Shown here piece by piece: positions 48,720 through 61,215 of a stretch of 64,000 bases of DNA. The notes beneath the pieces were generated by a model. That model saw only the letters and a list, made by a program, of their open reading frames with translations. It was not told the origin of the DNA and did not search any database. The stretch is from assembly GCA_015501585.1 (NCBI GenBank), contig JADNRY010000330.1:1-64000 (forward strand). Reading direction: 5' to 3'. Every line of letters begins with the position of its first letter. Positions within the stretch are counted from its first letter, which is position 1. The DNA is from Rhodocollybia butyracea. Taxonomy: Eukaryota > Basidiomycota > Agaricomycetes > Agaricales > Omphalotaceae. The position numbers and the translations under genes were made by a program.

Positions 48720-48945
48720 TGCTAAATATCGATAAAGAAGAAGAAGTGCTTGGTGAATTGTGGCGAGATCAAACATCGCCCGAAGCCAGGCAAAGGCGCG
48801 TTTGTCTTATCGAGACTTGCTAAATATCGATAAGGAGGAAGAAGTGCTTGATGAATCGTGACGAGATCAAACCGTCCCTGGCTTCGACTTTGGGTAAAGT
48901 CCAATCGCTTCCCCCTCTCATCACGAATTCCTCGCCAACATTCTT
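48720..48945. repeat. 107-bp direct duplication
   Basis: TGCTAAATATCGATAA..GAAGAAGTGCTTG.TGAAT..GAGATCAAAC occurs at 48720 and again at 48827. No gene in it. Confidence 0.7.
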
Positions 48946-49099
48946 GCATGCCAAGCTGCAGCCTCGATTTAGCATAGAATCTTCATTACTATATATAGTC
49001 ATTACTATTATAACCCATAAGTTATAACCCATATGCATATCTTCACATATCTTCATAGTTCATACGTCGACATCTCAACCCCAAACCCAACCTTTAAGC

Positions 49100-51519
49100 T
49101 TAGGTATGGTCAGCCGAAATGAGAGCCACGGCTCTCTCAGACCTAGGCTTGATAACGCACTCGAACTGTTTGGGATGACTAAAAAAAACGACAACGACAA
49201 CGACCAGTTAGCACCAACATCAATAAAAGGGGGATGAAAAAGGGTGTAGGAATCGTTCCAACTCACCTAATAGTCCGGTCGTATTCTCATGCTCCGGCAC
49301 AACCCGCTCCCCCCTCTCATCCACCACCGCCTCAATATCAAACACCGCCAAGCTCATCGCAATCAGTACCCACAGTGACACCTCCGCCAGGTGCATCCCC
49401 ACGCATACACGCCGCGCGAACCCCCAGCATGCGTGGCGCGGGTCCCTTTGCGCGGGCTTGGAGGGGGTGGCGATGTGCCGCGAGGGGTCGAAGGTGAAGG
49501 GGGAGGGGTAGACGGCGGGGTTGTTGAGCATGTTCCTGTGGGGAAAGGAAAAGGGGGAGACGCATCAGTGGGGGCGATTTCAAACTCGAAAGAGGGGAAG
49601 AAGTGGTACTGACCATAAATTAGCAATAATAAGGGATCCTTTGGGTATGAAATAGCCTCCGATGATGTCGTCCTCTTGTGCGCGGTGGGGAACGCCTACA
49701 CAAAACCAAAAAAAAACCAAAAAGTTAAAATTTTTTGTTCAGGGGTCTCGGCTTAAGCTTAAAGCAAGTCCGGATGTGGGAACATTAGGGGAGAGTAGGG
49801 GAGAGTACTGACCGGTAGGCGCCACGCTATTCCATCTAAGCGTCTCCGTCACGATAGCGTTCACGTACGGCAGGTGTTCGCGGTCTGCATAGGTGGGTAA
49901 TCTGTCGTTGCCTACGACCGCGGCGATTTCGGCTTGGGCTTTCTTGAGGACCTCTGTGCGAAGCAAAGCGCGAAGCGAAGTGAAGTGAAAGGGTTAGGTG
50001 AAAGGAAGGTTTAAGTGAAGTAAAAGGTTAAAAGGGTTATTTCAGTGGTTAGACGAAAACCGGGAAGCCCAGAGAAAGGTGACCCACCTGGATGGCGAAC
50101 CATGGCCAAGAAGAAAGCATATTGCGCAGACACGGTGGTGTCAGCTCCCGCTGGTCAAAAGAGAAAAAATTTCAGGATCAGCAAGGGGACCCACACACGG
50201 GCACGACACGGGCAAACACCACAGAACACCACAGAACACCACACGGGAAGACACCACATGGGCACCACACAGGCAAACAACATATGGGGCAGACATATGG
50301 TATGATATATGATAGGAATAATGGAAGGATAGAAATAATGGAAGGATAGGAATAATGGAAAGATAGGAATAATGAAAGAAACGGAAGAAATGGAAGATGG
50401 AAGTACACACCGGCATAAATGGAAGCGGCGGTGTGTTTAATCTCAAACACTTCGTTCTCCGTGAGTTTTTCTTCGTTTTCGAGGGATGCGCTGACGAAAG
50501 AGACGGGGGCGGTGCCTTTTCGCTGATTGAATGAGAGTAAGGGATTTTGAAAGTAAGGAATGGCGAAAGTAAGAGAGAGATACACTGTGGCGTACCATGA
50601 GTTCCCTGGTAAAGTTAAACGGAGCCTCGACCATGGCGTCGAAATCTTTACCCCACTTGGTCGCTAGCTCGCGAAAGCCTGCGCCTGGGAAACCAGCAGG
50701 GACGTGTTTCAAGGAAGGGAAGATGTCGATTAGGAAAGCGCCTGGAGGGAGATGTTAGGGATATATGCACTCTAGGTAGTTATGTCGACTGACCTGGTTT
50801 AGTAGCCAAGCTAAAGTTATCATTGGCTTGCTCGATGAGTGTCACGAAAGGGTCATTCTCCTCTTGCACGTCGATTCCATAAGTCAGCTTCATGATGATT
50901 GCACCGGATGTTCTACAAAACAACGCATATAAGTACGCGCAAAGCCCAATTGACGTGAAAAGCCCTTACTTCCTTAAATTATTGCTGAGCGCACCCGGAC
51001 TCGGATTCGCCAAAATCCGCTTCAAGAAGACCTGCGTCTCCGCTTCGACCATAGGCAGAAACTGGGTCATAGCGCTGGGGCTTCCAATCATCTTGGACAC
51101 ATATCTCCTGTAGTTGCGGAACCGCTGGCCATAGGGAACGAGAACGAGTGTCTTTGAATAGCCGACGAGCTCGCCGGCCATCTCGAGGTGCGGCCTGTCG
51201 GAATGTATTGAGCCGCGCTTGTCGAGTTCTTCCATTATTTCGCTCGAGTTGACGATGATCATGGGTTGGCCCATTAGCGATACGGAGCAAATCCCTCCTA
51301 AAGCCAGTTAGGCGTGAACTAGGAAGGATGGAATGAGCTAACCGTATTTCTTCCCCCATTCCGCGAAAGTGAGCCATTCACTTTCGCTCGGCATGTCCAT
51401 AACATTCTAGTTTAGCGTTAGTGATTGAAGATGCATAGTTCGTAGTCGTGTCTTACACCGACGATGGGGAGACCTCTTGGGCCAGGTGGCAGCGGTGGGC
51501 GAGAGGAAAAGAAAGACAT
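49100..51519 (-). CDS. Cytochrome P450 monooxygenase
   Basis: Haem-thiolate monooxygenase of the ER. In order on the minus strand: PPLPPGPRGLPIVG (proline hinge), NVMDMPSESEWLTFAEWGKKYG, SIHSDRPHLEMAGELVGY, VPYGQRFRNYRRYVSKMI, I-helix AGADTTVSAQYAFFLAM split by a 260-nt intron (50151-50410), K-helix ETLR, PERF-like FDPSRH, and the haem loop WGFARRVCVGMHLAE. That loop has Ala where the consensus FxxGRRxCxG has Gly. The C-terminus HPKQFECVIKPRSE ends at TAA 49100-49102, with one phase inconsistency at the last intron. ATG 51519 gives almost no membrane anchor; an upstream exon spliced at about 51559 may supply it. It is divergent from the membrane-protein gene at 52150. Confidence 0.83.
50206..50395. 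repeat. Two simple-repeat tracts inside a P450 intron
   Basis: An ACACCACAGA/ACACGGGCA-type minisatellite (50206-50285) is followed by about five AGGAATAATGGAAGGAT-like units (50311-50395). Both lie within the intron that splits the I-helix codons, which is about four times longer than its neighbours because of them. Confidence 0.8.
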
Positions 51520-52149
51520 AAGGAGGAAAGCACGCAAGTCCGGGGAAAGTAGTAGCCTGAAGTTGAATCAAATTTGTATGCAAGTCCGGACAAAGATGTT
51601 ACGTTCTTCCCGATCTGATTGAAACTTAGTCTAATCTCTCCTTTTCGATGCAATTGAATTCCACGCTTCATCTGTTGAGCCACGCTGCCCTTAGGGCTGG
51701 CTGGGAGCAAGCTGGCAGTTGCGGGGGTGCAAGTGACCCTGTGCTAATTTGGAGTAGCTGAAACTGCAGGTTCTGAAGAGAGCAGAGAGACAGACTCAGA
51801 GAAAGTCTCAGTTAGAGAGAAAGAGAGACGCCCCAATTCGCAAGGCAGATCTTCTGATTGCATAGTACGGTTCGCCCTGCGACCGCCAAACCGGGAACGC
51901 CGGCGGACCGCGGGTTCTATTGAGTCCATCAGAATTTCCTGTTTAGGAAATAGTTTTCGTTTCTTGTCCCGGAGCTTTATCTGAATATCTAATCTAGCAG
52001 CCATGAAGCCATTCAGCAGATCTTCCCGTGGTTCGTAAGAGGTTTATATGACATTCAAAGCGTCACCAGAGTAACATAAGCCCTACTATATATCCCTTCT
52101 GCTTCCTTCCCTCGTTTCTTTTCTCCACCCCTTCTGTACTTTTTTTGCG
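51520..52149. promoter_or_regulatory. Divergent intergenic region between P450 and DUF6534 gene
   Basis: About 630 bp head to head. A pyrimidine-rich tract (CTTCTGCTTCCTTCCCTCG.., about 52095-52148) precedes the ATG at 52150 and CTATATATCC at about 52084 could serve as a TATA element. Part may be 5' exon of the P450. Confidence 0.4.
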
Positions 52150-54741
52150 ATGCCCGCTACGATCCAGCAACCAGGTCAGCATGAGCCACTGGACAACACC
52201 ATGGGTGCTATGCTTTTGGGAATCATAGTGTTGGTTATTTATCTTGTACCGCGTCTGCTTTATCCAACTCTTTCCAGATCAGCTATTCTTTATGGCATCA
52301 CCCTCGTTCAAGCACTGTACTACTACAACCGTACGTTCTCCCAAACCCCGTTCAACCGCGATTTCTAATCTCAACCTACAAAAAAGGATATCGTACGGAC
52401 GCGTGGTACATGAAAAGTCTCGTCGCCGCAACCATAGTGCTCGACACACTGCACATGGGTTTCGTTATTCATACTAGTAAGTTCCACTATCCACGCGTCA
52501 TCCCAAGAGACTAAAGCCACCTCGTAGTCTATTTCTACCTCATCACAAAATACTAGTCCGTTCCGTTCCTTCACCTGGAGAACCCATCCATCTAATCGAT
52601 TATCCTCCAGTGATAACGAACAGCTCAATTTCATGATCTGGTGCGTCCCACTTCCCTTCCCTCGATACCCGCATTGACCCATGGACTTGTCACTGTTATA
52701 CTTGTCACCTTCTAGGTCTGTCTTGGCAAGTCGTGCGACTCGTTACTTTGACAGAATTCCATACTTACCCTTACCCTTACCCTTACCGGGACTATAGGCC
52801 GAAGCTATCCCTACCGTGAGCTCCATTTCCAACCGATCTATAGGGTAATACCTTAATACTTACTATTTGGAATCGGTTTGTAGGGCGTAACAGGCGCTCT
52901 CGTGCAGACCTTCTACACCATCCGAGTATGGCGACTCTCAAAACGCAACTATGTTCTCGCTACGCTCATCATGCTTTTCGTGCTCGGCCAAACTGGTATG
53001 CCACTCCTTTCTCCCCTTTCTTTCGTCGTCAAGTTTCACCTTGAAACAACCACTTCAAATAACCAACTTAAAAATAACCAATACTAACGGCCCCTTTCCT
53101 TCCCCCCTTTCCTTCCCCTATAGGATGTGGTGTCGGTATGCATCTATCCACCATCTCAAACATTCCATCTTCTAATCAGTGAACATCGTACAACACAGCA
53201 TGGGTCATTATATCGCTACAGCTCTCTACGTATGAACAGCTCCTTGGGATCTCTGTGAGTCTTCTTACCATAACCGGGGTTTTCATCGGTTTTCATCATC
53301 CCTCATGCTTCCTCGTTCTCATACTAATCTGATATTTTTGGCTCATAGGGATTGACACTATCTATCAACGCGCTATCTACCGCAGCCGGTACGTTCTTCT
53401 CCGGAATGCACTTCCTAACTTGATCCCAACTAACTGAACCCATCTTTGATTCTGCTTTGATTCTGCTCTCTGTTTTTCTTCTTTTCCGCAGATGTCATCA
53501 TCGCCGCAAGCCTGTGTTACTTGCTCGCGAGGTCCCGAACCGGGTTCAAGCAGTACGTGAAACTACGCTCCCCCTCTCCTGTGAATTCTGTTCTCACTTA
53601 ATTCTCACTTAATTCTCACTTGGTGTTCTCACCCCTCCCCTTAATACGACTAATAGTTCCGACACGATGATCAATAATCTCGTATGTACAACCGCGTTAC
53701 TGTGTTACACTGGTTACAGTGTCCAGATCTTTCAAGTTATACTGACGGAAAAACCTCCGGGGTTCTTTAATGTTTAGATCCTGTTTGGTGTGAACACCGG
53801 GCTGTGAGTACATTTCTGTCTATTATTGTCTTTCCTTTTTTTGTGTTTTTTTGACATGTCCTTACCCTTACCCTTATCCGTAGGTCGACAAGGTAAACAA
53901 ACCCGCCTCCTCACAGCTCGCTTCCTCTGCTCACTTTTTTTGCTTTATTCGCATTCGCTCGCCACCGCCAGTTTATGTGCAACCGCGTCCTTGATAGCTG
54001 TACGTCGAACATTTTATTCTCTCTGTCTGTTGCCCCTTCTTTCCGCTGACATCGGTTTCCCATCAGCTAATTGCTTCCCGAAACACCCTGCTGTATGCGC
54101 CTTTCTATTTCTGTATTGGACGACGTGAGTGTTTCTTCTTCTTTACTTCTCGTCATCTTGTTTGTTTTTTGTTTCTTCTTTTCGACATCTTTCTTCGATT
54201 CTTCTTTACATCTATGCGGGTCTTGAAACCATGTGGCCTTTTCTTCTTCCATGCTTTCCATCCATGTGGCAGTGGGCGTAAAACCCCTAAAACCCCTAAG
54301 GCCCTACCTTTTCAATTCCTTTTCATTCTTTTTTACTCACGTCAACCCCTCATCACCTAACTCCTAACCCCCTCATCACCTAACCCCTCATCCCTTACTT
54401 ACTAATCCCCTATTACCTTTTCACTTGTTTTCCTCTCGTCACTCGTAACTTACTAATCTCTTATCCCTTATTCCTTTATCCCCTTATCCCCTATTCCCTT
54501 TTTACTTTTTTTAGTATACTCCAACTCCCTCCTCGCAACACTAAACGGGCGACACCACATCCGCGCCAAGGTCGACGACACCGACCACATGATGATCTCT
54601 CTCTCCGAGGCTTCGAGGGAAGGCACGAACTCAAGCTCGAAGAACCAGCGCGCGCAGAATATCGCGATACGGATCGATACGGCGCAGGAGTTTCTGACGG
54701 ATAATAAGGTCGCTATTGGGGAGCGGTCGGGGGAGCTATGA
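52150..54741 (+). CDS. DUF6534-type multi-pass membrane protein
   Basis: A typical mushroom 7-TM protein of unknown function. Exons in order: LDNTMGAMLLGIIVLVIYL and LYGITLVQALYYYN; RTDAWYMKSLVAATIVLDTLHM; VYFYLITKY; GVTGALVQTFYTIRVWRLSKRNYV with LIMLFVLGQT; YNTAWVIISLQLSTYEQLLG; LTLSINALSTAADVIIAASLCYLLARSRTGF; SDTMINNL, ILFGVNTGL; SLCATASLIA; LIASRNTLLYAPFYFCIGR; VYSNSLLATLNGRHHI and a hydrophilic tail ending at TGA 54741. The W..RLSKRN and SDTMIN motifs are diagnostic. An in-frame TGA at 53180-53182 sits between ISNIPSSNQ and TSYNTAWV, which needs an unusual splice or marks damage. Confidence 0.78.
52768..52792. repeat. (CCCTTA)n tract in an intron
   Basis: Four CCCTTA units, a telomere-unit variant. 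A shorter relative (CCTTACCCTTACCCTTA) lies at about 53861 in a later intron of the same gene. Confidence 0.75.
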
Positions 54742-54829
54742 GATGTACGTCATGTCGATATCCTCTCGGAAAACGAAGGCAGATTCTCATTCTACTTTAA
54801 CTTACCTGAACAGCGTTTCGGCACCCTGT

Positions 54830-56170
54830 ACTACTCTAAAAAAAAAACATAGTAGTCCGAGTACATTGCGACTATCTATCTTTTCAATGCAACTTTCAAC
54901 GCAAAGGTTTCTCAATGCAAGCAAGCTCCACGAACGGGAACGAACTGGAGTCTGCCGGATTGCTGAAGACGGGATTAGTGCGGTAGCAGTTTAGAGCAGT
55001 TTTAGTGACTCAACTGTTCCTTACCGCTTAAAAATTATTCACGTAAATTACTTCAAAATAAATAAGTTCTGGATTCTGAATCCTGAATGTATTATATGAA
55101 TTTTTTTGAATCAAAGGTCGTAATTACTAAGAGAGAGGCCGTAAGAGGTCGTATGGCCTTTTTTTGGGTTGCATAATTCCAGCTTTGACACCTATTCACG
55201 TGAGGTGAATGCTCGAGTCGAAACCCCATAAGACTCCATACTTATTGCCAGGGTTATGCATGGCTATGCACCGCCAGGTTATTACTCTCTCCCGCGAAAG
55301 AAAAGAGATACATTGCGTATAGTTTCCTGATGACAACTAGCGACAACCAGGGTTGCTTGAAGGAAGAGAAACTCTTGCAGGCTGCAGCAGGATCCCTGCT
55401 CCCTCCTGCTCCCTCCCATCCCCTCCGGTCATACAGTCATACGGCCATACGCCGTACGGTCACAAATTACAATATCCATTGACTACCCAACCTGGGCCTG
55501 ATGCTACCTGATGCCATAACTCTTTGAGTTTCGGCAACCTGTCCACTCTAAAAAAAACTAGTCCAAGTCTGTCTCTCAGTATTATGTAGTCTGGTACTCT
55601 GTAGCCTTCATTCTTGCCAGTTACTGCGACTATCTTTCAATGCAACTTTCAATGCAATAGGTTCTCAATGCGAAAGGTTGATGCTCCACGAGCTGTAATA
55701 ACTACTTAGAGACAGCTGGACAGAGCTGGACAGTGGAGACGGGATTAGTGCGGTAGCAGTTAAGTAACTGTTCCTTACCGCCTAAAAATTATCAGTAAAA
55801 TTATTCGCGTAAATTGTCGCGTAAATCGTTTATAATAAAATAGACAAAATAAATAAGTTTCGAGTCTGAGTTTGAATCTGAATCTGAATATTGAATCAAA
55901 GGTCGTAAGAGGTCGTAAGGCCTTTTTTTGGGTTGCATAATTTCAGCTTTGACACCTCACCTATCCACGTGAGGATGAGATGAATGGTTCCCGAACGCAG
56001 AAAATAAGTTGCCGAACGCTCGCTCCCAAACCACTCCCAAATGGGCCAAACCTCATACTTATTGCCAGGGTTGTGCAGGGTTATGCATGGTTATGCATGG
56101 CTATGCACCACTAGGTTAGAGTCTCAGTACCCTAAAAGAGATACATTGCGTATTGTTTCCCGACGCCTCC
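54830..56170. repeat. Direct repeat of about 500 bp, two copies
   Basis: Copies at about 54830-55320 and 55545-56170 share CTCTAAAAAAAA.., TTGCGACTATCT.TC, GACGGGATTAGTGCGGTAGCAGTT, TTCCTTACCGC.TAAAAATTAT, GGCCTTTTTTTGGGTTGCATAAT and a TTATTGCCAGGGTT.TGCA end. No coding potential. The right copy runs directly into kinase fragment sequence. Confidence 0.75.
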
Positions 56171-56189
56171 CGACAACCAGGGTTGTAAG

Positions 56190-57250
56190 GAAGAAAATGG
56201 AAGAAAATGAAAGAGAAAGGCCGGAAAGATGAAGGAAGGGCTAGGAAGGGACGCGAAGAACGAGCCGAGCGAAAGAGACTAGCCGTCAAAGCACAAACGG
56301 CATACTTAAATAAAACCTTTCGACATTTGAACATCTTGAACATCTTGAACAATGGTTCAACCCCTTCCTCGCTAAATCCTGTTGCCAACTCTTGCAGGAG
56401 GCTCCCTTCTGCTCTGGTCAGAACAGTCATAAATTGCGATCATACGGCTACAAATTCCATCGACTATCCAATTGGAATGAGCTTCCCTGTTTCAACTAGT
56501 CAGCGTTTGAACGTTAGAAGATGTTGGGAGCAGCCAGGGTACTTTGTACCCTGAATCATTAGATGAATCTGTTTTTAGATGAGGCTTGCCTTTCGCAAGC
56601 CTTTCGTGACCCTAGAAACTTAGTACTTTATGTATCAGCTAACAAGAACCGCTTTGACACTTCACATGACGGTGGAGTGTGCACTAGTCTGCACTCTGTG
56701 ACGACTTATCACCTCTTATCACTCGGAACGTTTCATCCCTCTGATGCTATCCATCCACTCCCGAAGCTCCGCACCCCATCCACCCAGCCGTCTCATCTTC
56801 CGGCCTTGCGACCCAACACCCAAACCCCAAAGTTTCATCCGCGCAGCGTATTTTTGGCGTTTCGGACGATGTTGGGTTATGCAATACCAGATTATGCTCT
56901 CTTTCGAGAAGAACATATTCAGAGCTGCTTCTCGACAGCGGGGGCTGCAAGGAGCAAGGCCGCAGAGACGAAGGAAGGTGCGGAGGAGTACGAAGTACCC
57001 TGAGTACTGAGTACTAATCATAAGATGAATCTGTTGAATTTAGAGAAAGGCTTGCCTTTCGCAAGCCTTTCGTGACTCTAATACTAATAGAACTTTATCG
57101 AGACAGGCTTGGAGACAGGTCACAGAACGAGTGAATGTAAGTAAGTACTGGTTTGGTGGCAGAGCCATACCGCTTTCCTGGCACCCTGATTCTGCTATAG
57201 CAACCTTTTGCATCACCAGATAAGAGGGTGGAAATTAATTGATCTCGTTC
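56190..57250 (-). pseudogene. Adenylate-kinase-like gene, scrambled fragments (copies A)
   Basis: Two pieces of the kinase family described at 62198. One around 56290-56480 carries NWIVDGICSRMI, related to the exon-3 end ESGWVVDG. The other, at 56719-57245, has the C-terminal exon (LRTFLRLCGLAPCSP, FFSKESIIWYCITQHRPKRQKY, KMRRLGGWGAELREW), a decayed Walker-A microexon near 57060 and an ATG-start exon near 57245 with an early stop. Exon 3 is missing from the second piece. Non-functional. Confidence 0.65.
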
Positions 57251-57853
57251 ATGTTCGTGATCGTTTTATGGTGCTTAAGCGCTCTAACGCGTTGATAAAG
57301 TTTCTGCGCGCGTATGTAGGTATTTTTCCCACTTTCGAACCGCATATATCTACGTTCGACTGAGCTATCGGCGTCTTGGGACATCTTGGGACGTAAGGGC
57401 CTTCAAGTTTCAAACTGTGTCTATCAAAAAATTTTGAAACTTAGGACGATGCTCATCTGATGATGAGGATTCTACGGTGGCATCTCTCGAGGAGGCTCCC
57501 CAAAGCAAAGCGCCTCCAAAGCTTGGCTGACCTCCCCCATCGTGTTCACATCACTCTTCGTGATCTCACATTACGGACCTTTAGCTAAGGATATTCCACT
57601 GGACTTCAAATTTCCCTACCTCCCCATGCGCTCCCTGCAGCACCACTTTCTCTACCACTGTTCCCGGCTCTGTCTCTACTCGGATATCGGAGTCTCCGTC
57701 TATTGCGGCATGACATAACTTACACCACATGTTTTCATTTGGTGAAAAGTACACTGGCATTGATACGCCACGTTCAACTTAAATGGTGCATCACAGGACT
57801 TGGTCAATCTGTGCTTGTACGTATCTGCTTATCTGTACTTATCTGCTACCAAC
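57251..57853. other. Upstream region of the permease, no other gene seen
   Basis: No coding sequence supported. It probably contains the promoter of the permease. Confidence 0.4.
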
Positions 57854-60644
57854 ATGACCACCAGCATGACAGAAACCAGTTTGTCTGGGGACGACAGAGA
57901 GCTCGTCGCCCTGGGCTATGTGCCCTCGTTCAAGCGTGAATTCTCCAACTTGGCCACGGTATGTTCAAAGTGGTGCTGCTGGGAAATCCCGTACTCATAG
58001 GTGTAGATCAGTTTTGCATTCAGTGTCATGGTGTGTCTATCGCTGTATATCGTCGTACTTCAACTTTCAAAGGTCCTGACACTCTGAAAGGGTTTATGCT
58101 CGAGTATCGCGACAACCTTCAACACACCGCTTTTAACGGGAGGACCATCATCTGTGAGTCTCAGCAACTAGGAATTGCAAACTTTCTGATGCTCCCCCTC
58201 GTACTTTCCTTGTAGGTGGTCTGGTGCTGGATCCTTGGAGCATGTATGTGCCTTACGCTTGGCGCAAGCATCGCCGAGATCGTAAGCGCTTACCCTACCT
58301 CGGGTGCATTGTGGGTTTATCGCTACTTACTGATGATGTCTTGATGATTTTTTGTGTACTCGATTGACGAAGATACACTGCTTCTGCTCAACTTACCCCT
58401 AAAAAATACCGTGCACGAGTAAGCACTCACATGTGTTCTCCGACCTCAAAATTTTAACCGAAGAACCTAGGTTGGATGGGTTGTAGGGTGGCTAAACATG
58501 CTCGGTACATTAACTCCGCTATGTGTTGTCGTGGTGCTTACTTGTTAACTAGGTCAAATTGCCGGAATTGCATCAACAGAATTTGGGCTCTCGGAGATGA
58601 TATGGGCTGCAGTGGTAATAAGCAAAGTGAGCATTTGTTGACGCGGTTTTCGTGACAGACTAAGTAATTCATTCTTAGGATGGGAACTTTAAAGTAACAC
58701 AAGTTCGTAAAATCGTGTGGACTGATGGTTCCAAGCTTATCATCATCTAGGCAAAAACTGTGTGGCTATTTGTTATCCTTCTCGTAGTGCATGGGTCCTT
58801 AGTTGGTGTTTTGCTGTCTTTCTAAAACTGTCTCTGATACCACTAGTCTAGAATTGCCTGGGAACCCGCTGGCTCGCGCGTATGTCCTCAGGATATATTT
58901 TCGTGAATTTGGGAGCGACTATCTGTGAGTTGACCTTATCACGTTTTATCCTTGATATTTTCGAACCAGATTCTTGTTATAGTGATCGTCATTGTTCTTC
59001 TCGCCACGACACCTCGCTCTGAAATGCATGCCGCTAATTATGTCTTCGGGGCTCCTGGTTTTATCAATCAAACCGGTGGATGGAACAATGGGCTCGCTTT
59101 TGTGTTCGGCTTGCTCAGTGTTCAATGGACGGTCAGCTGATTGTTTTCTGTATCGTGTCAATACTGACATCGTTTAACAGATGACGGTAGGAGCACTTTT
59201 GGAAGGACTGCTTACTATGGAATTTAATCGCTTATTATAGGGCTACGATGGTACAGCCCATATCAGGCAAGTTTCTCTCCATCAAAAGCTGTCAAATTCA
59301 TGTTTATCTTCTTCTAGCGAGGAGGTGAAGCGTGCTGCGTATGCAGGTAGGTGAAATTTTGTCTCTTTCGCTGGAGAAATTGAGACTGATGAAGCGACGA
59401 CAAGCCCCGACTGCTATCTTCGGTATGGAAAATCTCATTATAATCCGTGACCTGCGCTCTAATCTCTAATGTGCTGTAGGGGCCGGTATGAAATATCGTA
59501 CACTAATCCACAGTTTGCATTCTAATCCCTGGTACATTTAGTCATTGGTACAGGGTTGCTTGGGTGGCTCCTCAACATTGTGCTCGTATTATGCTCTGGT
59601 CCTCTGTGAGCCATCTCTTCTTGCTGGTCCAACCCTACCTGACACCGTAAAAATTTCTAGAACAGACCTTCCTGGGGCTACTGACTTGGCTTTCTTACAG
59701 GTCTATCCTCGTTGTTTGATTAAGCTGAAGTCATTTGACCTTTGACATACAGATTATGCATCTTAGGATGGGAAAAGCAGGCGCACTCATACTATGGGTA
59801 AGTTCCACTTCTACACCAGCTCAATGATGTCTTCGTTGACCAAGCCGAAACAGGTCCCTGTTTGTTTTACAGCATTCTTCGTTGTCCAAACCGCTGTCCA
59901 GGCCGTCTCGCGCACATTCTACGCATTCAGCCGTGACCATGGTATACTCTTTCTGGCTCACCTCACCTCACTCAACCGCTGATAGTTTCCCAAAAGGTTT
60001 TCCCGATCGGGGTTACTTTGGATATATCTCCAAGCGCACCCAAACACCCCTTCGTGCTGTTGTTTTGTGTACCACCCTCAGCATCATCCCTGGTCTTCTT
60101 GACTTGGCCAGTCCCATTGCGGCCAATGCCATTTTTGCACTCTGTGCCATATCTCTTGACCTGAGCTACATCATTCCCATTTTTCTACGCCGAGTGTTTC
60201 AGGACCATCCCGAGGTTATGTTCAAACCAGGTCCATTCTACATGGGTGACGGGATCATCGGGCTGGGGGCCAACTGCATTTGCATTTCCTGGACGTTGTT
60301 CGTCTGTGTGATTTTCTCATTCCCTACAACGCTCCCAGTCTCGCCACAAACAATGAACTATGCATCGGTAATTGGCCCGCATTTTCCTGTTTATGATTAG
60401 TCTTGATTTATGTTTACAGGTAATCACTGTTGGAGTGATGGTGTCTGCCTTGTGAGCCGCCTGCTTATCAGGCACTGTCAAACTACTAATACGTCCTCAC
60501 AGCGCTTGGTATATTATCGACGGGCACCGTCATTACCACGGCCCTCAGTCGAATATAAGAAAACTCAAGGAGAAGAGTGAGCCGAGTGAGCTGGAAAAGG
60601 AAGATGATGAGAGAACATCTGATGATCCTCAAAAGGAGGTTTAG
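57854..60644 (+). CDS. Amino-acid/GABA/choline permease (APC superfamily)
   Basis: Plasma- or vacuolar-membrane transporter. After MTTSMTETSLSGDDRELVALGY and FKREFSNLAT the exons read ISFAFSVMG, VVWCWILGACMCLTLGASIAEIVSAYPTSG, IASTEFGLSEMIWAAVV, KTVWLFVILLVVHGSL, MHAANYVFGAPGFINQTGGWNNGLAF, FGLLSVQWTMTGYDGTAHISEEVKRAA, GLLGWLLNIVLVL, PVCFTAFFVVQTAVQAVSRTFYAFSRD, TPLRAVVLCTTLSIIPGLLDL, ANAIFALCAISLDLSYIIPI and SWTLFVCVIFSFP, with a charged tail EKEDDERTSDD ending at TAG 60644. The GYD.TAH.SEE block and SRTFYAFSRD are family hallmarks (UGA4/HNM1-like). Roughly a dozen introns. Substrate cannot be set from sequence. Confidence 0.83.
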
Positions 60645-60839
60645 GTTGATGAATGAATTTCAGATGTGTGTATCGCTATGCCTATGCTACGTACGTCGTA
60701 AATGCTCTCCGTTTGTACCTCAATTGTTTAAAAATTGGCTTTTCGCCGGCGCCAAATTGACTACCTGCTGTCGCCAAATAAATTTAGTCGGAGACCAGTC
60801 TACTCCAATTCACTCCTCGCTACACTATGTAAATAAAAC

Positions 60840-61140
60840 CTTTCGACATCTTGAACATCTTAAACAATGGTTCAAACCCCTCCTCACGGGATTCTGTTGC
60901 CAACTCTTGCACCAGGCTTCCCCCTGCTCCCTCCCCTCTGGTCAGAACGGTCATAAGTTTGGATCATGCGGCTACAAACTCCATCGACTATCCAATTGGA
61001 ATGTTACAGCTAGCCTGGCTGAGCGTACTCTGAGCGTTTGAACGTTGGGAGCGGCTAGGGTACTCTGTACCCTGCATTATAAGATGAATCTCAGGTTGAA
61101 TTTAGATAAGGCTTGCCTTTAGCAAGCCTTTCGTGACCCT
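60840..61140 (-). pseudogene. Adenylate-kinase-like fragment (copy B)
   Basis: Minus-strand piece with NWIVDGV.SRMI-like sequence (about 60980) and a degenerate Walker-A microexon region (GGCTTGCCTTTAGCAAGCC at about 61106) in the order expected for the kinase family, but lacking most exons. Confidence 0.55.
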
Positions 61141-61215
61141 ACTTAGTAGTAAAGTAACCTTATCAGGACAGGTCACAGAAACAGCTTTGACACTTCACAT
61201 AGGAGTGGATACTTA

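Noticed and set aside
49234..49616. Plus-strand and other-frame coding sequences over the P450 haem exon
   Set aside because: Out-of-frame shadows of a GC-rich exon whose minus-strand frame carries the haem-binding loop.
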